The position numbers were made by a program, and so were the translations under genes. A DNA stretch of 55,405 nucleotides. It comes from Clostridia bacterium. GTDB taxonomy: Bacteria > Bacillota > Clostridia > Oscillospirales > Acutalibacteraceae. Below the pieces are notes generated by a model, which did no database searches, was not told the DNA's origin, and saw nothing but the letters and a program-made list of their open reading frames with translations. Shown piece by piece: positions 52,002 through 55,405 of this stretch (positions are counted from its first letter, which is position 1; each line of letters opens with the position of its first letter). The stretch lies in contig JAFUIY010000022.1 in NCBI GenBank assembly GCA_017473925.1, positions 1 to 55,405 on the forward strand, in the 5' to 3' direction.

Positions 52002-54698
52002 ATGAGCAAGGAACTTGAAAAACAGTATAATCCTAAAAATGTCGAAGACAGAATATACAAAACCTGGCTCGACGGCAAATATTTTCACGCTGAGCGTGAT
52101 GAAAACAAACAGACTTACACAATAGTTATCCCCCCACCGAACATCACAGGTCAGCTTCATATGGGTCATGCCCTTGATAACACTCTTCAGGATATTCTTA
52201 TCCGTTTCAGAAGAATGCAGGGCTTTGATACACTCTGGCTTCCCGGCACAGACCATGCTTCAATCGCTACAGAAGCAAAGATTGTTGAAGCTATGAAGAA
52301 GGAAGGCCTTACAAAGGAAGACCTCGGCAGAGAAAAATTCCTTGAAAGAGCATGGGACTGGAAAAAGCAGTACGGCGGCAGAATCGTTGAACAGCTCAAG
52401 AAAATGGGCTCATCATGTGACTGGGACAGAGAGAGATTCACTCTCGATGAGGGCTGTAACAAGGCTGTTAATGAAGTTTTCGTCCGTCTTTATGAAAAGG
52501 ACCTCATTTACAGAGGCAACCGTATGGTTAACTGGTGTCCTTTCTGTAACACATCAATTTCAGATGCTGAAGTTGAATATGAAGAGAAAGACGGCAGCTT
52601 CTGGCATCTTCTTTACACAGTAAAGGAAACAGGCGAAAAGCTTGAGCTTGCAACAACACGTCCCGAAACAATGCTCGGTGATACTGCTGTTGCTATCAAT
52701 GCAGAGGATGAAAGATACAAGCATCTTCACGGCTGTCATGTTATTCTTCCTCTTCTTAATAAGGAAATCCCCATCGTCTGCGATGAACATGCAGATATGA
52801 CAAAGGGAACAGGTGTTGTTAAAATCACTCCTGCTCATGACCCCAACGACTTTGAAGTCGGTCAGAGAAACAATCTTCCCATTGTCAGAACATTCACATA
52901 TGACGGTCACCTCACAGGTGCAGAGGATAAGAGAATTGCCGATGAGCTTATCGCAAGCGGCAGAGCAACAGAGAATGAACCCGAGGTTCTTGACTGCGGC
53001 AAGTATGCAGGCATGACAACTCTTGAAGCAAGAAAAGCAATTCTTGAAGACCTCAAGACAGGCGGATACCTCAAAGAGGTTGAACCCCGTAAGCACGAAG
53101 TCGGCACATGCTACCGTTGTCACAACACAATCGAACCCATGGTTTCAAAGCAGTGGTTCGTCCGTATGGTGCCCCTTGCAAAGCCTGCTATTGAAGCAGT
53201 TGAAAAGGGCGAAACAAAGTTCATCCCCGAAAGATTCACAAAGAACTACCTCAACTGGATGAACGGAACCCGTGACTGGTGTATTTCCCGTCAGCTCTGG
53301 TGGGGTCACAGAATTCCCGCATGGTATTGTGAAGACTGCGGAAAGATGACAGTTTCAAAGACAAATATTGATGCTTGTCCTCATTGCGGCAGTAAGAATC
53401 TCAATCAGGACCCCGATACTCTTGATACATGGTTCTCATCTGCTCTCTGGCCGTTCTCAACACTCGGCTGGCCCGAAGAAACAGCAGACCTCAAGCATTA
53501 CTATCCCACAAATACACTCGTTACAGGCTATGATATCATCGGTTTCTGGGTATCCCGTATGATTTTCTCAGCTCTTGAATACACAGGACAGGTGCCCTTT
53601 GACACAGTTCTTATCCACGGTCTTGTCCGTGATGCACAGGGCAGAAAGATGTCAAAATCTCTCGGTAACGGTATTGATCCCCTTGAAATTATTGATAAGT
53701 TTGGTGCCGATGCTCTGAGATTCACTCTTGCAACAGGTAACAGCCCCGGAAACGATATGCGTTTCTCAGATGAAAAGGTTGAAGCAAGCCGTAACTTTGC
53801 AAACAAGCTCTGGAATGCGGCAAGATTTGTTCTTATGAATCTTGACGAAAACGAACCTGCTCCTTATGTTCCCGAAAACCTTGCAATTGAAGATAAATGG
53901 ATTCTCAGCCAGTTCAACACTCTTGCAAAGGAAGTTACAGCTTCACTTGATAAGTTTGAACTCGGTCTTGCAGTTCAGAAGCTTTATGACTTCATCTGGG
54001 ACGTTCTCTGTGACTGGTATATCGAACTTTGTAAGATAAGACTCAATTCGGAAGATGCAGAAAAGAAAGCAACATGCAAGGGTGTTCTTGTTTATGTTAT
54101 GTCAAACACACTCAAGCTCCTTCATCCCTTCATGCCTTTCATCACAGAAGAAATCTGGCAGACACTTCCTCATGCAGGGGAGTCAATCATGATTTCTCAG
54201 TGGCCTGAATTTACAGATTCTCTTGTTTTTGCAGATGAAGAAGCAGAAATGGAACGCATCATGACAGCTATCAAAGCAGTCAGAAACCGCCGTGCAGAAA
54301 TGAACGTTGCTCCCTCAAAGAAGGCAGAAGTTTACGTTGCAACTTCATATAAAGACACATTTACAACAGGTGTTGAGTTCTTCAAGAGACTCGCATCAGC
54401 TTCAGATGTTCAGGTCGCAGACAGCTTTGACATCGAAGGCAGTGTAAGTGTTGTTACTGCAGATGCAACAATTTATCTTCCTCTTGCACAGCTCGTTGAT
54501 TTTGAGGCTGAAAAGAAGAGACTTAATAAGGAGCTTGCAGAAGCTGAAAAGAAATTAGGCTTTATTGAGAATAAACTCAATAATCTCGGCTTCCTTGCAA
54601 AGGCTCCCGAAGCGGTTATTGCTCAGCAGAAGGAAGACGGCGCAAAACTTCAGGAGAAGATTGCACTTCTTAAATCAAGTATTGAAAAATTAGGCTGA
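52002..54698 (+). CDS. valS: Valyl-tRNA synthetase
   Basis: 898 residues, full length. It charges tRNA-Val. The class I signatures are HMGH (residues 53-56, the HIGH motif in PPNITGQLHMGHA) and KMSKS (549-553). An editing domain lies between (TTRPETMLGDTAVA, then GTGVVKITPAHDPNDFEVG), the anticodon-binding domain follows from about 630, and a C-terminal coiled coil from about 830 (VDFEAEKKRLNKELAEAEKK). GGAGGT precedes the ATG. Expression is set by the T-box upstream. Confidence 0.98.
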   Translation: MSKELEKQYNPKNVEDRIYKTWLDGKYFHAERDENKQTYTIVIPPPNITGQLHMGHALDNTLQDILIRFRRMQGFDTLWLPGTDHASIATEAKIVEAMKKEGLTKEDLGREKFLERAWDWKKQYGGRIVEQLKKMGSSCDWDRERFTLDEGCNKAVNEVFVRLYEKDLIYRGNRMVNWCPFCNTSISDAEVEYEEKDGSFWHLLYTVKETGEKLELATTRPETMLGDTAVAINAEDERYKHLHGCHVILPLLNKEIPIVCDEHADMTKGTGVVKITPAHDPNDFEVGQRNNLPIVRTFTYDGHLTGAEDKRIADELIASGRATENEPEVLDCGKYAGMTTLEARKAILEDLKTGGYLKEVEPRKHEVGTCYRCHNTIEPMVSKQWFVRMVPLAKPAIEAVEKGETKFIPERFTKNYLNWMNGTRDWCISRQLWWGHRIPAWYCEDCGKMTVSKTNIDACPHCGSKNLNQDPDTLDTWFSSALWPFSTLGWPEETADLKHYYPTNTLVTGYDIIGFWVSRMIFSALEYTGQVPFDTVLIHGLVRDAQGRKMSKSLGNGIDPLEIIDKFGADALRFTLATGNSPGNDMRFSDEKVEASRNFANKLWNAARFVLMNLDENEPAPYVPENLAIEDKWILSQFNTLAKEVTASLDKFELGLAVQKLYDFIWDVLCDWYIELCKIRLNSEDAEKKATCKGVLVYVMSNTLKLLHPFMPFITEEIWQTLPHAGESIMISQWPEFTDSLVFADEEAEMERIMTAIKAVRNRRAEMNVAPSKKAEVYVATSYKDTFTTGVEFFKRLASASDVQVADSFDIEGSVSVVTADATIYLPLAQLVDFEAEKKRLNKELAEAEKKLGFIENKLNNLGFLAKAPEAVIAQQKEDGAKLQEKIALLKSSIEKLG

Positions 54699-54704
54699 AA
54701 CTAT

Positions 54705-54733
54705 AAAACCACCGGCTTTTTTCCGGTGGTTTT
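54705..54733 (+). terminator. Terminator of valS
   Basis: AAAACCACCGG pairs with CCGGTGGTTTT (11 bp, loop CTTTTTT); the T run forms the end of the right arm. Confidence 0.88.
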
Positions 54734-54750
54734 GATTGGATGATGAATAA

Positions 54751-55405
54751 ATGAAAGAAAAACTTAATTTCGGATTGTTCAGTAAATACCGGGCAGAGCT
54801 TTACGGTATAGCAACCCTGATGATTCTTATATTCCATTCTCAGGTTACAATGGTTCATCCCGGTTGGTTCAATGCAATAAATATCCATCTTAATTACGGT
54901 GTTGATGTTTTTTTGTTTTTGTCGGGAATAAGTTTGTATTTTTCATTCAGCAAAGACAATAATTTCGGCAGTTTTATGAAAAAAAGAGCCGAAAGAACAT
55001 TATTACCGTATCTGATTGTGGGATTATTCTTTTGGTTTTGGAAATACATTATCGCTCAATTCAGCATTATGGATTTCATTTATAACATATCGGGACTGTC
55101 ACTCTTTCTTGTCAAAAGCGGAGATACACTCGTTATCGGTCAGCCTGAGATATGGTATGTTGCGTTTATTTTAGGCTTGTATGCTGTTTATCCGGTTTTT
55201 TATAATCTTTTTTTCAATGTTTCTCAGAAAAGACGGAATATTAATTTTGCAATTCTTCTTGCATCGGTTTTCATTTTCATATTTTTTGTAAAATTTTATG
55301 CACCTGATTTTTATGTTTCAACAGAAGTCTGGCTTACAAGAATTCCTGTTTTTATTCTCGGTTGCTTTTTCGGTAAAGCAGTAAAAGAAAAACATCAGTT
55401 CGGAC
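54751..55405 (+). CDS. Acyltransferase-3 family membrane protein, 5' part (cut by window end)
   Basis: The frame opens with ATG at 54751 (MKEKLNFGLFSKYRAELYG) and stays open for 218 codons to the window edge. The first helix carries ATLMILIFHSQV with the family histidine, followed by HLNYGVDVFLFLSG, FMKKRAERTLLPYL and EIWYVAFILGLY, as in OafA/YrhL/NolL-type O-acyltransferases that acetylate surface polysaccharides. About six membrane helices are visible; members have ten. The ribosome site is weak (GGATGATG), so the exact start is uncertain. The C-terminal third is outside the window. Confidence 0.82.
   Translation, partial: MKEKLNFGLFSKYRAELYGIATLMILIFHSQVTMVHPGWFNAINIHLNYGVDVFLFLSGISLYFSFSKDNNFGSFMKKRAERTLLPYLIVGLFFWFWKYIIAQFSIMDFIYNISGLSLFLVKSGDTLVIGQPEIWYVAFILGLYAVYPVFYNLFFNVSQKRRNINFAILLASVFIFIFFVKFYAPDFYVSTEVWLTRIPVFILGCFFGKAVKEKHQFG

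Overview
The window (about 55.4 kb, low to moderate G+C) looks like chromosomal DNA of an anaerobic, spore-forming Clostridia-type bacterium, most likely in the Ruminococcaceae/Oscillospiraceae. Grounds for this: a dockerin-type calcium repeat, an M23-M50 protease pair resembling SpoIVFA-SpoIVFB, indolepyruvate:ferredoxin oxidoreductase, a Fe-S type PurF relative, a DarA cyclic-di-AMP receptor, a T-box in front of valS, a TPP riboswitch, strong AGGAGG ribosome sites and sigma-A promoters. No plasmid, phage or insertion-sequence genes are visible. The taxon is inferred from gene content, not from a marker gene.

Layout. 1-5.1 kb: two nearly identical inverted copies of a palindrome-rich repeat bracket a secreted dockerin-like protein, the M23-M50 pair and a GH36 alpha-galactosidase. 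5.1-10.4 kb: a membrane M28 peptidase and a giant YfhO-family protein fused to a wall-binding LysM domain. 10.4-14.1 kb: thiamine block (thiamine pyrophosphokinase, then a TPP riboswitch controlling a thiamine-binding protein and a ThiXYZ-like ABC importer). 14.1-18.1 kb: tRNA-Gln(CUG), an MBL-fold hydrolase, a Gfo/Idh/MocA dehydrogenase and a CstA-type transporter. 18.1-24.6 kb: an XRE regulator facing a cluster of membrane protein, condensation-like acyltransferase, GPH symporter with a long charged tail, and an (alpha/alpha)6 glycosidase. 24.6-30.2 kb (minus strand): EamA transporter, DUF5696 lipoprotein, MetA, DUF4364 protein and HAD phosphatase, closely spaced. 30.3-33.8 kb: an anchored lipid-facing-type protein, a LURP-one protein, a PurF homologue that has lost its glutaminase nucleophile, and a membrane protein. 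33.9-39 kb: iorAB, then a membrane-anchored clostripain with a cytoplasmic zinc ribbon. 39.1-46.7 kb: a small XRE regulator, then an MreB-like gene heading a run with recD2, a Maa-type acetyltransferase, a DUF1963 protein, a phosphoesterase and a MATE exporter. 46.7-49.9 kb: an ABC exporter with an unusual N-terminal domain and zinc ribbon, a DUF1854 protein and darA. 50-55.4 kb: a lipoprotein, a YhhN-family protein, T-box-controlled valS and the start of an acyltransferase-3 gene cut by the window end.

Most interesting items: (1) the modular repeat made of perfect short hairpins with three-base loops, separated by exactly repeated 9-bp spacers, whose last hairpin supplies a stop codon; (2) the ABC-DUF1854-DarA cluster with a 10-bp-arm palindrome at its promoter; (3) the PurF homologue with a destroyed glutaminase site but intact PRPP and Fe-S motifs; (4) the YfhO-LysM fusion; (5) several perfect dyads sitting exactly on strong promoters (tRNA-Gln, valS, ABC cluster, dockerin gene); (6) the promoter plus terminator pair upstream of the dockerin gene, which could make a roughly 100-nt RNA or act as an attenuator.
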